Source: an uncultured Gammaproteobacteria bacterium (GTDB lineage Bacteria; Pseudomonadota; Gammaproteobacteria; Arenicellales; JAANXG01). From it: 64,000 nt of DNA. The translations under genes and the position numbers were made by a program. The notes under the pieces were generated by a model that saw nothing but the letters and a program-made list of their open reading frames with translations, was not told the origin of the DNA and ran no database searches. The DNA lies in NCBI GenBank assembly GCA_947259175.1, contig CAMYKW010000006.1:1-64000 (forward strand), in the 5' to 3' direction. Below are positions 52,858 through 62,750 of this stretch, one piece after another; position 1 is the stretch's first letter; every line of letters starts with the position of its first letter.

Positions 52858-54399
52858 TTAATCGGCAATGGTGACGCGCAATACCTCATCCAGACTCGTC
52901 TTACCGCTGAATACCTTGGCGAATCCGTTTTCCGCGAGGCCGGGTGACGACCGGCGCACATAACGCAATAGCTCCTCCTCGCTGGCGCGATCGTGAATCA
53001 TCTGCCGCGCCGCGTCATCCATCACGATGAGCTCGTAAATGCCGGTGCGGCCACGATAGCCGGTGTAATCGCATCGATCGCAACCCTTCGACTTGAAGAT
53101 TTCCGTGTCGGAATCCTCGTAGTTGCCCAGCAATGCCATTTCTTGCGGGGTGGGCGCATAAGTTTGTTTGCAATCGTCACACAGGCAACGCACCAGCCGT
53201 TGCGATAATACCCCAAGCAGGCTGGACGACATCAAGAACGGTTCGATCCCCATATCGACGAGCCGGGTTATCGCTCCAACGGCGGTATTGGTGTGCAGCG
53301 TGGACAACACCAGATGTCCCGTCAGGCTGGCTTGAACGGCGATTTCAGCGGTTTCGAGATCTCGTATCTCCCCGACCAACACCACGTCCGGATCTTGCCG
53401 CAAAATGGAGCGCAAGCCGTTGGCGAATGTGAGTCCGATTTTCGGATTGATCTGGGTTTGACCCACACCGTCTAGATCGTACTCGATGGGATCCTCGACG
53501 GTGAGGATATTGAGTTGTGTTCTGTTCAGCCGCATCAATCCGGCGTAAAGGGTGGTGGTCTTTCCCGAACCGGTGGGACCGGTGACCAGCACGATACCGT
53601 GGGGCGCGTGGATAAGTTGGTTGAACCGCGATTGCAGCGGAGACTCCATTCCAAGCTTACCGACGTCGAGCCGTGCCGTCTGTTTGTCGAGCAGACGGAG
53701 CACCACCCGCTCGGCGTGCTGGGTCGGCAGAATCGACACACGCACGTCCACAGGGTGGTCACCGACGCGCAGTGAAATTCTCCCATCTTGCGGCAGTCGT
53801 TTCTCGGCGATGTCCAGCCGCGACATGACCTTCAGGCGCGAAACCAGCGCGCCGTGTAATCCACGCTGAGGTTCGACAACATCTCGCAATATCCCGTCCA
53901 CCCTGAAGCGCACCACCGACTTGCCTTCGAAGGCCTCCAGATGGATATCGGACGCACCCTCGCGTATCGCCTGGGTAAGCAATGCGTTGATGAGGCGGAT
54001 AATCGGTGCTTCATCGGCCTGTTCCAGCAAGTCGGTCGCCTCGGGCAGCTCATGCGTGAGACGTTCCAGATCCAGCTCCTCACCGAGATCAACCACCATC
54101 TGTGTCGCCTCGGATTGACTCTTGTCATAGGCTTGACGCAGCAAGCTGTCGAATTTGTTTTGCTCCAATTGATGAAACACCACGGAACGACCGAACTTTC
54201 GACGCAGTTCGGTGACGATGTCGAGGGACGGAGGCGACGAGCACAAGACGTGATAATGTTGTTGATCGCGTTTCGCAACGAGCAGGTTGTGGCGTTTGGC
54301 AAATGGATAGGGGACGGCGGCGACGACTTCGGCGTCTATTTCATCCGTCCAATCACGCAGCTCAGCGGTGGCAAAGAGATTTTGCGGGTTGGTAGCCAT
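52858..54399 (-). CDS. gspE: type II secretion system ATPase GspE
   Basis: A 513-residue hexameric ATPase that powers pseudopilus growth. After the N1E domain comes the Walker A GPTGSGKTTTLY (274-285), the Asp box ILTVEDPIEYDLDG, Walker B VVLVGEIRDLETAEIA and His box HLVLSTLHTNTA. The zinc-binding tetracysteine is C-L-C-D-D-C and C-D-R-C-D-Y-T-G-Y-RGRTGIYEL. Six bases after gspD. Full length. Confidence 0.96.
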   Translation of the reverse strand: MATNPQNLFATAELRDWTDEIDAEVVAAVPYPFAKRHNLLVAKRDQQHYHVLCSSPPSLDIVTELRRKFGRSVVFHQLEQNKFDSLLRQAYDKSQSEATQMVVDLGEELDLERLTHELPEATDLLEQADEAPIIRLINALLTQAIREGASDIHLEAFEGKSVVRFRVDGILRDVVEPQRGLHGALVSRLKVMSRLDIAEKRLPQDGRISLRVGDHPVDVRVSILPTQHAERVVLRLLDKQTARLDVGKLGMESPLQSRFNQLIHAPHGIVLVTGPTGSGKTTTLYAGLMRLNRTQLNILTVEDPIEYDLDGVGQTQINPKIGLTFANGLRSILRQDPDVVLVGEIRDLETAEIAVQASLTGHLVLSTLHTNTAVGAITRLVDMGIEPFLMSSSLLGVLSQRLVRCLCDDCKQTYAPTPQEMALLGNYEDSDTEIFKSKGCDRCDYTGYRGRTGIYELIVMDDAARQMIHDRASEEELLRYVRRSSPGLAENGFAKVFSGKTSLDEVLRVTIAD

Positions 54400-54405
54400 G
54401 CTCGC

Positions 54406-56478
54406 CTACTGGGTCTGGCTCTGCGGCTCCCACTGGAAGTCGGGCAGAATCGGCGACTCCACCTCCGGGATCAAACGCTCCGTTGCCGGCTGACCCCAGC
54501 GTTGACGCTCCTGTATGTACTCATATTTCTCTTTGGTGAATCCGTCGAGGTCGCCGCCACTGCGAATAATCTTGGGGCGCAAAAAGATCATTAGGTTTCT
54601 CTTGATCGCGGATTTGGATTTGCGCCGGAACAGCGCCCCGACAAGCGGTATCTTGCCCAACAACGGCACCCATTCCACGGTATCAATAAAGTCATCGCGT
54701 ATCAGACCCCCGAGAACGATGATCTGTCCATCTTCGACCTGTACCGTCGCCTTGATCGACCGTTGGTCGGTAATGAGATCCGAAGCTCCTTGAACAGTGG
54801 TCGGACTCACACTGGAAATCTCCTGGGAAATCTCAAGGCGAATGGAATTGCCCTCGTTCACCTGGGGCGTCACCTGCAATGTCAGGCCGACATCCTTGCG
54901 TTCGATCGTTTGAAACGGATTCACAATGCCCTGGGTTACCGCGGCACCGCCGTCGATGGCATCGTCGGTGGTGGTCACTGAGGTGCCGGTGTTGACATTG
55001 GTTGTGAACTGGCCGGTGATGAACGGTACCTCCTGGCCGACTATGATTTCGGCCGGTTCGTTGTCCAACGTCAACAGCGTCGGTGTCGCCAGAATGTTTG
55101 TGCTCGTATCCGATCTCAAGGCGCGCAGTACGACCTGCAAGTCCGGCACGACCTCGCCAAAAATGTTCTGCACCAGGTCATTGATAAAGCCTAAGGTCAT
55201 GCCGCCGGTGATATCGCTGAATTCGGTATTGAATGAGGTTTGCCCCGTGGGGGTATTGGCATAAGTCGCTTGCCATTCGACGCCCAGATCCGCTGCCTTA
55301 TCCGCCGAAACTTCGGCAATGATGGTCTCGACAACAACCTGCTCGCGCCGCACGTCGAGTTTTTCGATGACGTTTTTAATGGTTCGAAAATCGTCATCCG
55401 AAGCGCGCACCACCAGGGCGTTGGTGGCCTCGTCCGCCTGCACCGTCACCTGGGCGCCGGCGGCCTGCTTTTTATCACCAGCCCGCTCGGCGAGAATCAC
55501 CTGATTCAACAGTTCCACGAGTTCACTTGCGGTGGCAAAGCGCAGGAAAACGACGTGCACGTCCCCTTCCGCCGGCCGCTCGATGTCCAGCTGATCGATC
55601 ACCGCCTGAAGCAGGCGGAACTCGTTGTCCGGCGCACTGATCACCAGCGCATTAATCGCCTTGTCCGCCTGCACCGAAATCTGTCCCGCCGGCGATTTGG
55701 GATCCCTGGGTCTTCCCAGCGAGGTCACCAGCTGGGACAAAACGGTGCTCAGCTCGGTGGCTTCCGCATATTTCAGGTACACCACGTGGATGTTGGAGCG
55801 ACGGTCGGGGATGTCGACGCGTTCGATGATGTTGCGCAATCGCTGGACGTTGGCCGCGGTGTCGGTGAACACCAGGGTGTTGGTCGGTGAATGGGCGGCA
55901 AAGTGGCTGGTTGGCGGCAACAGCGGCCGCAATATGGGAATCAACTCCTGCACTGACGCATGTTTCAATTGATACACCTGGGTAATCTGGGCGTCGCCGC
56001 GAATCGTCAATTCCCCCAGCGGTGTAGGCCTTTGTTTCACAACATTGCTGGGAACGACCTTGATCACGTCTCCCGAGGGAATAGCCGAGAAATTATGCAC
56101 TTCCAGCACCGACAGAAACACGTCATACAGCTGCGCCGCACCCAATGGTCCACCGGACACCAGGGTCACTTTGCCCTTGACCCGTGGATCAATAATGAAG
56201 TTGCGACCCGTCACCTCGGATACGGTATTGATCAGTGCGCGGATGTCTACGTCCTGGAAGTTCAACGTGATCTGTTCCGCGGTGCCTTGGGTCGTTATCC
56301 CCGGCGGCGCCTGCGCCACCATTTGCGGAGCGGCTACCGCATCGATGGCGGAGGCCAGCGCGACCTCGTCAGGCTGGCTGCGCAGCCAGTGTCCCGCCGT
56401 AACGCCGCCGGCAAGTAATATCCCGGAGACCGTGACCGCGAGCCTTATTCGTCGTTTTTTGTATCGGCTGATGTTCAT
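54406..56478 (-). CDS. gspD: type II secretion system secretin GspD
   Basis: A 690-residue outer-membrane secretin. A signal-like N-terminus (VTVSGILLAGGVTAG) is followed by about 40 low-complexity residues, then the N0 domain (ITLNFQDVDIRALINTVSEVTGRNFIIDPRVKG), N1-N3 domains and the secretin channel with the VPLLGKIPLVGALFRRK signature. The C-terminal S domain is short. The ATG at 56478 overlaps the stop of the upstream GDP-fucose synthase gene (ATGA). In most systems gspC stands there; none is present. Confidence 0.95.
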   Translation of the reverse strand: MNISRYKKRRIRLAVTVSGILLAGGVTAGHWLRSQPDEVALASAIDAVAAPQMVAQAPPGITTQGTAEQITLNFQDVDIRALINTVSEVTGRNFIIDPRVKGKVTLVSGGPLGAAQLYDVFLSVLEVHNFSAIPSGDVIKVVPSNVVKQRPTPLGELTIRGDAQITQVYQLKHASVQELIPILRPLLPPTSHFAAHSPTNTLVFTDTAANVQRLRNIIERVDIPDRRSNIHVVYLKYAEATELSTVLSQLVTSLGRPRDPKSPAGQISVQADKAINALVISAPDNEFRLLQAVIDQLDIERPAEGDVHVVFLRFATASELVELLNQVILAERAGDKKQAAGAQVTVQADEATNALVVRASDDDFRTIKNVIEKLDVRREQVVVETIIAEVSADKAADLGVEWQATYANTPTGQTSFNTEFSDITGGMTLGFINDLVQNIFGEVVPDLQVVLRALRSDTSTNILATPTLLTLDNEPAEIIVGQEVPFITGQFTTNVNTGTSVTTTDDAIDGGAAVTQGIVNPFQTIERKDVGLTLQVTPQVNEGNSIRLEISQEISSVSPTTVQGASDLITDQRSIKATVQVEDGQIIVLGGLIRDDFIDTVEWVPLLGKIPLVGALFRRKSKSAIKRNLMIFLRPKIIRSGGDLDGFTKEKYEYIQERQRWGQPATERLIPEVESPILPDFQWEPQSQTQ

Positions 56479-57416
56479 GCCGCCTCGTTGCTGTGGTCTA
56501 GATACCAATTGTACGTTTGTTTTACACCCTCGCGCAGGGAAATTTTCGGACGCCAGCCCATTTCAAACAGTCGCCCCGAATCCAGCAGTTTCCGCGGCGT
56601 TCCATCAGGCATCGACGGGTCGAAAATCACTGATCCCTGATAGTTTAGAGTATCGGCGACGAGGTTGCCGAGATCCTGAATGCTGATTTCCTCCCCGGAA
56701 CCGACATTGAGGATATTCCGGGCGGGTTCACGTTCGATTATGTACAGGCACGCGTCCGCGAGATCATCGACGTGCAGAAACTCACGCAATGGACGCCCGG
56801 TGCCCCACAGGGATACGGACTTCTGGCCACTCACTTTGGCATCATGGATCTTGCGTATCACCGCCGGCAGCACATGGGAGGTCTGCAAATCGAAATTATC
56901 GTTAGCGCCGTAAAGATTGGTAGGCATCAATGACAAGTAGCGCGTACCGTATTGATCGTTATATGCCTCACACATCTTCAAACCCGCTATTTTCGCTACG
57001 GCATAGGGTTCGTTGGTGGTTTCCAATGCGCCGGTCAATAGATATTCCTCGCGCATCGGCTGCCGGCAATCACGCGGGTAAATACAGGAACTTCCGAGGA
57101 AAATGAGATGCTTTACGCCGTGCGTATAGGCATTGTGAATGACGTTCGCTTGAATCATCAGGTTCTGATAGATGAACTCGGCGCGATACGTATTGTTGGC
57201 GTGGATGCCCCCGACCCTGGCCGCCGCGAGAATGACAAGATCCACACGGCTGCGGTCGAACCAGGATTCAACGTCTTGCTGCCGGGTGAGATCCAACTCC
57301 CGTCGCGATTGCGTCAAGATGTTGCGATATCCCGCAGCGCGCAATCGTCGCTCGATAGCGGACCCGACCATGCCTCGATGGCCGGCAATAAAGATCGATG
57401 CAGTTTTCTGTATCAT
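56475..57416 (-). CDS. fcl: GDP-L-fucose synthase
   Basis: A 313-residue extended SDR that makes GDP-L-fucose (or GDP-6-deoxy sugars) from GDP-4-keto-6-deoxy-mannose. The NADP loop is IAGHRGMVGSAI, the substrate block HANNTYRAEFIYQNLMIQANVIH, the catalytic serine in LGSSCIYPRDC and Y-x3-K in NEPYAVAKIAGLKMCE. All signatures of Fcl/WcaG are present. It sits 33 bases after thrC and is coupled to gspD, an unexpected neighbour; no gmd or glycosyltransferase gene is in the window. Confidence 0.92.
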   Translation of the reverse strand: MIQKTASIFIAGHRGMVGSAIERRLRAAGYRNILTQSRRELDLTRQQDVESWFDRSRVDLVILAAARVGGIHANNTYRAEFIYQNLMIQANVIHNAYTHGVKHLIFLGSSCIYPRDCRQPMREEYLLTGALETTNEPYAVAKIAGLKMCEAYNDQYGTRYLSLMPTNLYGANDNFDLQTSHVLPAVIRKIHDAKVSGQKSVSLWGTGRPLREFLHVDDLADACLYIIEREPARNILNVGSGEEISIQDLGNLVADTLNYQGSVIFDPSMPDGTPRKLLDSGRLFEMGWRPKISLREGVKQTYNWYLDHSNEAA

Positions 57417-57449
57417 TGTTTGATCAATCTGGGTGTCGCCGGTAATCGA

Positions 57450-58601
57450 TTATTTCATGTTTTGCAATATCACTTCGTTAACCGCATCCATTTCCGCCTC
57501 CACCGTTATCGGCGCCGTGCTCTGTTGAATCGCGGTATCAGGGTCTTTCAGCCCGTGCCCGGTAAGTGTACACACCACCCGGCTGCCCGGTTCAATCTTG
57601 CCGCGTTCAATGTCCCGCATCGCACCGGCGACGGAGATCGCGGATGCCGGTTCGCAAAAGATACCCTCACCCTCCGCAAGGAGTTTTTGCGCGACGAGAA
57701 TTTCGTCATCGGTCAATTCGTCAAACCACCCCTGAGATTCGCGGCTCGCGCTCCACGCCTGATCCCACGACTGGGGTCGGCCGATGCGAATTGCGGTAGC
57801 AATGGTTTCCGGATGATCCAACATTTCGCCGCGCAGAAACGGCGCGGCGCCGGTCGCCTGGTAGCCCAGCATCTTCGGCCGGTCGGCAACCACCTTGTCC
57901 GCCAGTAGCGCGCAATTTCCCTGGCAATAAGCACATGCGTCGGTGGTTTCGTCACCCGGGGCGCACGAGTACTCGCAGTACCCTATCCAATGGGCGGTAA
58001 TATTTCCCGCGTTTCCGACCGGCAGGCAGTGATAATCGGGCACATCGCCGAGTTGCTCGATGATTTCGAATGCCGCGGTTTTTTGTCCCTGCAGGCGGTA
58101 TGGATTGACCGAATTGACCAGGGTGACCGGCGCCTCGTCGGCGATTTTCTTGACCAGCGCCATGCCGGCGTCGAAATTACCCTTGATCTGTATCACCAGG
58201 GCGCCATGCATCATCGCCTGGGCCAGTTTTCCGAGAGCGATTTTGCCTTCGGGAATCAGAACAAACGCGGTCATGCCCGCTCGCGCCGCATAGGCGGCGG
58301 CGGATGCGGAGGTGTTTCCAGTGGAAGCGCAGATCACGGCGCGGCTGCCGTCTTCAACCGCCTTGGTCACGGCCACGGTCATCCCCCGGTCTTTGAACGA
58401 CGCGGTCGGATTGAGTCCTTCGTATTTCACGTACAGCAGTACCTCGCGGTCCCGCAACAACGGGATGTCAGTCAATTGTATCAACGGCGTGTCGCCCTCA
58501 CCGAGGCTGACCGCGCGCGTCCCGGGTTGCAGCGGCAAGCGGTCGCGGTAACGGTCGATTAACCCGGTGTAGCGGGGGACCCCCGACGATGGGTTAGTCA
58601 T
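57450..58601 (-). CDS. thrC: threonine synthase
   Basis: A 383-residue PLP enzyme that converts O-phosphohomoserine to threonine. K70 in NPTASFKDRGMTVA is the PLP lysine; ASTGNTSASAAAYAARAGM and PVGNAGNITAHW are the phosphate and cofactor loops. After GNAGNITAHWIGY an unusual loop holds five cysteines, C209, C213, C223, C226 and C230, in a C-x3-C-x9-C-x2-C-x3-C pattern, before RPKMLGYQATGAAP resumes the standard fold. The ATG overlaps the hom stop by eight bases. Confidence 0.93.
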   Translation of the reverse strand: MTNPSSGVPRYTGLIDRYRDRLPLQPGTRAVSLGEGDTPLIQLTDIPLLRDREVLLYVKYEGLNPTASFKDRGMTVAVTKAVEDGSRAVICASTGNTSASAAAYAARAGMTAFVLIPEGKIALGKLAQAMMHGALVIQIKGNFDAGMALVKKIADEAPVTLVNSVNPYRLQGQKTAAFEIIEQLGDVPDYHCLPVGNAGNITAHWIGYCEYSCAPGDETTDACAYCQGNCALLADKVVADRPKMLGYQATGAAPFLRGEMLDHPETIATAIRIGRPQSWDQAWSASRESQGWFDELTDDEILVAQKLLAEGEGIFCEPASAISVAGAMRDIERGKIEPGSRVVCTLTGHGLKDPDTAIQQSTAPITVEAEMDAVNEVILQNMK

Positions 58602-59922
58602 TGAAGTGCTCCACGCGAATTCGTTTTACCGGCCGGGTGATGGCGTCCAACGCTTCGATTTTCGACACCGCTTGATTCATATGCCGTTCTCTGGTTCGCT
58701 GAGTGAGTATGATGACGGGTACGGTATTTTCGTTGCCCGGGGGCTCTTTTTGCAAAATCGCCTCGATACTGATTTCAAGATCGCCGAGAATGCGCGTCAC
58801 GTCGGCCAATACGCCTGGTTTATCCACAGCGGTCAGACTGAGAAAGTAAGCGGTCTCGAACATATCCGGCGCAACGATGTCGACGCTCGCCAGGGCTCCG
58901 GGCTGAAACGCTAGATGGGGTACGCGGTTTTCCGGGTCGGTGGTCAAAGCGCGGACCACATCGACGATGTCCGCAACCACCGCCGAGGCGGTGGGATCGG
59001 CGCCGGCGCCGGCGCCGTAATGCAACGTGGGTCCGACCGCATCGCCGGCGACCAATATCGCATTCATCACGCCGTCAACATTGGCGATCAGCCGCCGCTT
59101 GGGAATCAGTGTCGGGTGAACCCGCATTTCGATGCCGTTTCCGTTGCGCCGGGCGATGCCGAGATGTTTGATCTGGTATCCGAGTTCGCAGCCATATTTG
59201 ATATCGCCGCGTGTCAACTGTCCGATACCCTCCGTATACACCTTGTCAAATTGTAGGGGAATCCCAAACGCAATCGCTGCGAGAATCGTCAACTTGTGCG
59301 CCGCATCGACACCATTGACGTCGAGACTGGGGTTGGCCTCGGCATAGCCCAAGCGTTGCGCATCGGCGAGCACTTCGGCAAACTCGCGGCCCTGATCCCG
59401 CATGCCGGTCAATACATAGTTCGCGGTACCATTGATAATACCGGCGATCTGCTCGATCCTGTTGCCGGCCAAACCCTCCCGTATCGTCTTGATGATCGAT
59501 ATGCCTCCGCCGACGGCGGCTTCAAAGGCGACCATGACATTTTTGGTCTGAGCGGCCGCGAAGATTTCGTTGCCGTGCACGGCGATTAACGCCTTATTGG
59601 CGGTCACCACGTGCTTATGGTTGTTGATCGCCCGCAGCATCAGGGCCTTGGCACGCTGTTCGCCGCCGATCAATTCCACGACGACATCCACGCGCGGATT
59701 TTCGACCACCTCCATGGGATCCTGCACCAGTTGGAACTCGGTGGTGTCGCAGCCGCGACTGCGCGAAAGGTCTCGTGTAGCGGCCATTTCTATCTCGATG
59801 GCGCGTCCCGCCCGGCGCGTGATCTCCCCAGCATTGCGCGCCAGCACGTTCACCGTGCCGCAGCCCACGGTGCCCAGTCCCAGCAACCCCACACGCACCG
59901 GCTTCATGGGTGCGTCAGCCAC
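58594..59922 (-). CDS. hom: homoserine dehydrogenase
   Basis: A 442-residue enzyme that reduces aspartate semialdehyde to homoserine. The NAD(P) loop [13 protein letters not shown] starts the protein; [34 protein letters not shown] are the catalytic block, and a C-terminal ACT domain (about 355-430, [33 protein letters not shown]) gives allosteric control, probably by threonine. No aspartokinase domain is fused. Overlaps alaC and thrC, making an alaC-hom-thrC unit. Confidence 0.95.
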   Translation of the reverse strand: MADAPMKPVRVGLLGLGTVGCGTVNVLARNAGEITRRAGRAIEIEMAATRDLSRSRGCDTTEFQLVQDPMEVVENPRVDVVVELIGGEQRAKALMLRAINNHKHVVTANKALIAVHGNEIFAAAQTKNVMVAFEAAVGGGISIIKTIREGLAGNRIEQIAGIINGTANYVLTGMRDQGREFAEVLADAQRLGYAEANPSLDVNGVDAAHKLTILAAIAFGIPLQFDKVYTEGIGQLTRGDIKYGCELGYQIKHLGIARRNGNGIEMRVHPTLIPKRRLIANVDGVMNAILVAGDAVGPTLHYGAGAGADPTASAVVADIVDVVRALTTDPENRVPHLAFQPGALASVDIVAPDMFETAYFLSLTAVDKPGVLADVTRILGDLEISIEAILQKEPPGNENTVPVIILTQRTRERHMNQAVSKIEALDAITRPVKRIRVEHFND

Positions 59923-61147
59923 TGACCGTCACCTGCTGGCTGCGTCGTAGCACCTGCCGGATCGACCGCACCGCCTGCCGGATGCGATGTTCATTTTCAA
60001 TCAGGCTGAACCGGACGTGGCCGTCGCCGTACTCGCCAAAACCGATCCCCGGGGAAACGGCCACTTTTGCGTGCTCCAACAGGTATTTACTGAATTCCAA
60101 CGATCCCATGGTTGCGAACGCCGGCGGAATCCGCGCCCACACGAACATCGTCGCCTTCGGCTTGGAAATTGGCCAACCCGCCTGGTTGAGGCCGTCCACC
60201 AATACGTCGCGACGGTGCTGATAGGTGTTCCGCACTTCCTCAACCCATTCTTCGGGACCGTCGAGAGCGAAAATGGAGGCGACTTGAATCGGCGTGAACA
60301 GCCCGTAATCCAGATAGGACTTGATCCGCGCCAATGCGCCGATGAGCACCTCGTTGCCCACCATGAATCCCACCCGCCAGCCGGGCATGCTGTAGCTCTT
60401 CGACAGGCTGAATGATTCCACCGCGATCTCTTTGGCGCCGGGCACCTGCAGTATGGACGGCGCCTCGTATCCGTCGTAGACGATGTCGGCATAGGCCAGA
60501 TCGTGGACCACCCAGATGTTGTGCTCACGCGCGATCGCCACCACTTTTTCGAAAAAGTCGAGCTCAACGCACTGACCCGTGGGATTGCTCGGAAAACTCA
60601 GCACCAGCATCTTCGGCGTGGGCCACGAGTTGCGAATGGCGGCCTCCAGTTCGGCGAAGAAATCCACCTCCTCCGTCAGCGGTACGTGGCGTATGTCGGC
60701 GCCGGCGATAATGAATCCCCACGGGTGGATGGGATAGGAAGGGTTCGGCACCAGAACGGCGTCACCCGGTTCCACCGTCGCCAGGGCCAAGTGCGCCAGG
60801 CCCTCCTTGGAGCCGATGGTGACAATCGCCTCCGTGTCGGTGTCGAGATCGACGTCGAAACGCCTCCGATACCAGTCGCAAATCGCCATGCGCAGGCGGG
60901 GTATGCCCTTGGAAAGCGAGTAGCGATGGGTGTTCCCGCGCTGGGCGGCTTCGCACAACTTGTCGATGATGGGTTGCGGCGGCCGTTGGTCCGGATTTCC
61001 CATGCCAAAATCGATGATGTCTTCGCCGCGTTGGCGCGCGGCGGCTTTCAATTCGTTAACGATATTGAACACGTACGGCGGCAGTCGCTTGATGCGTGGA
61101 AACTGGTTCAGCGCATCGGCCAGATTGCGTTTCCTATTGTCTGTCAA
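59915..61147 (-). CDS. alaC: alanine transaminase-type PLP aminotransferase
   Basis: A 410-residue class I aminotransferase. PLP-binding [23 protein letters not shown] and the aspartate in [14 protein letters not shown] are all present, and the start [39 protein letters not shown] is that of the AlaC/YfdZ group. It is regularly found before hom in gammaproteobacteria and probably makes alanine or a related amino acid. It begins with TTG. Confidence 0.9.
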   Translation of the reverse strand: MTDNRKRNLADALNQFPRIKRLPPYVFNIVNELKAAARQRGEDIIDFGMGNPDQRPPQPIIDKLCEAAQRGNTHRYSLSKGIPRLRMAICDWYRRRFDVDLDTDTEAIVTIGSKEGLAHLALATVEPGDAVLVPNPSYPIHPWGFIIAGADIRHVPLTEEVDFFAELEAAIRNSWPTPKMLVLSFPSNPTGQCVELDFFEKVVAIAREHNIWVVHDLAYADIVYDGYEAPSILQVPGAKEIAVESFSLSKSYSMPGWRVGFMVGNEVLIGALARIKSYLDYGLFTPIQVASIFALDGPEEWVEEVRNTYQHRRDVLVDGLNQAGWPISKPKATMFVWARIPPAFATMGSLEFSKYLLEHAKVAVSPGIGFGEYGDGHVRFSLIENEHRIRQAVRSIRQVLRRSQQVTVSG

Positions 61148-61273
61148 TTTTCTTTTGCAACCTTTTGATATTTAATAGATTTGATCCTGAGAACCTGCCC
61201 CATCTCCGACCGGCGGTGCCGCCGGCCGCCCCCCCGGGTTAGAATGGGGCCCGGCAAACCATCGTATCCCTGA

Positions 61274-61675
61274 ATGAAGTTACACCGCATCCATAGCGGC
61301 GACTTATACCTGGTGCAGTCGATTACCGCGCAACGCATCGTCATCAACGATCAAGTCTACACCTCGAGCATGATCATTACGCCGCAGTCCATAATCAGTG
61401 ACTGGCAACCCAGGCGGTTCGAGGACTTGTCGGCGGACAGCTTACTACCGTTGGTGGATCTGGAGCCGGAAGTGGTATTGCTGGGAACCGGCAAACATTT
61501 ACGGTTTCCCGCGCCGCACATCACCACGCCGTGCACACAGTACGCGATGGGACTCGAAATCATGGATACCCCCGCCGCATGCCGCACGTTCAATATTCTA
61601 GCGAGCGAAGGAAGAAAAGTCGCGGCCGCGTTGGTGTTTGAGGCTAGCGGCGACGGCGAGCGGCCTGAGGGGTAA
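61274..61675 (+). CDS. Mth938-like (NDUFAF3/DUF498) domain protein
   Basis: A 133-residue single-domain protein. Blocks SMIITPQSIISDWQP, PEVVLLGTGKHLRFP and MGLEIMDTPAACRTFNILASEGRKVAAALVF are those of the Mth938 fold, shared with mitochondrial complex I assembly factor NDUFAF3. The bacterial role is not known. It is divergent from alaC and convergent with rpoS. Confidence 0.9.
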   Translation: MKLHRIHSGDLYLVQSITAQRIVINDQVYTSSMIITPQSIISDWQPRRFEDLSADSLLPLVDLEPEVVLLGTGKHLRFPAPHITTPCTQYAMGLEIMDTPAACRTFNILASEGRKVAAALVFEASGDGERPEG

Positions 61676-61681
61676 AACCCA

Positions 61682-61709
61682 CCGGGGCACCGGAATTCGG
61701 TCGCCCCGG
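61682..61709. terminator. hairpin between the Mth938 gene and rpoS
   Basis: CCGGGGCACCG pairs with CGGTCGCCCCGG across a GAATT loop, with one bulged base. It lies between two convergent stops and probably serves both as a terminator, although neither side has a clear T run. Confidence 0.5.
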
Positions 61710-61764
61710 GACACTGCCGCCCGCGGCGGGTGGATTCGAGACGTTTGTCGGCGCTATCGGGCAG

Positions 61765-62718
61765 TCAGCACAAGCTGTCCAGGGTGAAGCCCCGATTTTC
61801 CAGCAATGTACGCAGTTTAGCCAATGCCTCGACCTGAATCTGGCGCACACGTTCGCGGGTGACGCCGACATCCAATCCCACCTTTTCCAGAGTGGCGACA
61901 TCTCGACCACGCAATCCAAAGCGGCGTTCTACGACTTCCCGCTGTTTGTCATTCAGTGATCCGAGCCATTCATCAATGTGCCGCAACACCTTCTCGTTTT
62001 GCAGCACGTCGGCGGGGTCCGAAGATTTTTGGTCGGGTATTGCGTCCAGCAGGGTGCGATCGGGATCCGCTTCCAAAGGCGCGTCCATAGAGGCGATCCT
62101 ATCGTCCAGATTGAGCATCCGCTTGACGTTCTCCACCGGCACATCGAGCATCCCCGCGATTTCCTCGGCGTTGGGCTCGTGATCCAGTTTCTGCGCCAAT
62201 TGCTTGGCCGCCCGCTGATAGACATTAATCTCTTTCAGGATATGCACCGGCAAGCGGATGGTGCGTGTCTGATTCATGATCGCGCGTTCTATCGTCTGGC
62301 GAATCCACCACGTCGCGTACGTGGAGAAGCGAAAGCCGCGTTCCGGATCAAACTTTTCCACCGCCCTGATTAATCCGAGATTGCCTTCCTCGATGAGATC
62401 GAGAAATGTCAGTCCCCGGTTGATGTACCGGCGGGCGATCTTGACCACTAGGCGCAAGTTACTCTCGATCATGCGTTTGCGCGCGGCCTCGTCGCCTTTC
62501 TGGCACAAACGGCCGAAATAGACTTCCTCTTCCGCGGTCAGCAACGCGGAATAACCGATTTCACGCAGGTAGATCTGGGTGGCATCTGCGTAGGACGCAG
62601 ACGTGCGCCGTGCGCCCGCCGTTGACTTCTTTTTACCGGGTTTCGTCTGTTTCGCGGTGACGCCCGAGGGCGCCTTTTCAGCCTTCGTGCGCTCGGCTGA
62701 TTGTCGAGATCTGGACAT
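61765..62718 (-). CDS. rpoS: RNA polymerase sigma factor RpoS
   Basis: A 317-residue stationary-phase sigma factor. Region 1.2 [23 protein letters not shown], region 2 [55 protein letters not shown] (core binding and -10 recognition) and region 4.2 [24 protein letters not shown] are complete. The ATG has a perfect AGGGGG eight bases before it. It lies 32 bases after nlpD; in relatives the main rpoS promoter is inside nlpD. Confidence 0.96.
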   Translation of the reverse strand: MSRSRQSAERTKAEKAPSGVTAKQTKPGKKKSTAGARRTSASYADATQIYLREIGYSALLTAEEEVYFGRLCQKGDEAARKRMIESNLRLVVKIARRYINRGLTFLDLIEEGNLGLIRAVEKFDPERGFRFSTYATWWIRQTIERAIMNQTRTIRLPVHILKEINVYQRAAKQLAQKLDHEPNAEEIAGMLDVPVENVKRMLNLDDRIASMDAPLEADPDRTLLDAIPDQKSSDPADVLQNEKVLRHIDEWLGSLNDKQREVVERRFGLRGRDVATLEKVGLDVGVTRERVRQIQVEALAKLRTLLENRGFTLDSLC

Positions 62719-62750
62719 GGAAGTCACCCCCTGAATCGTGGTTCGCCGAG

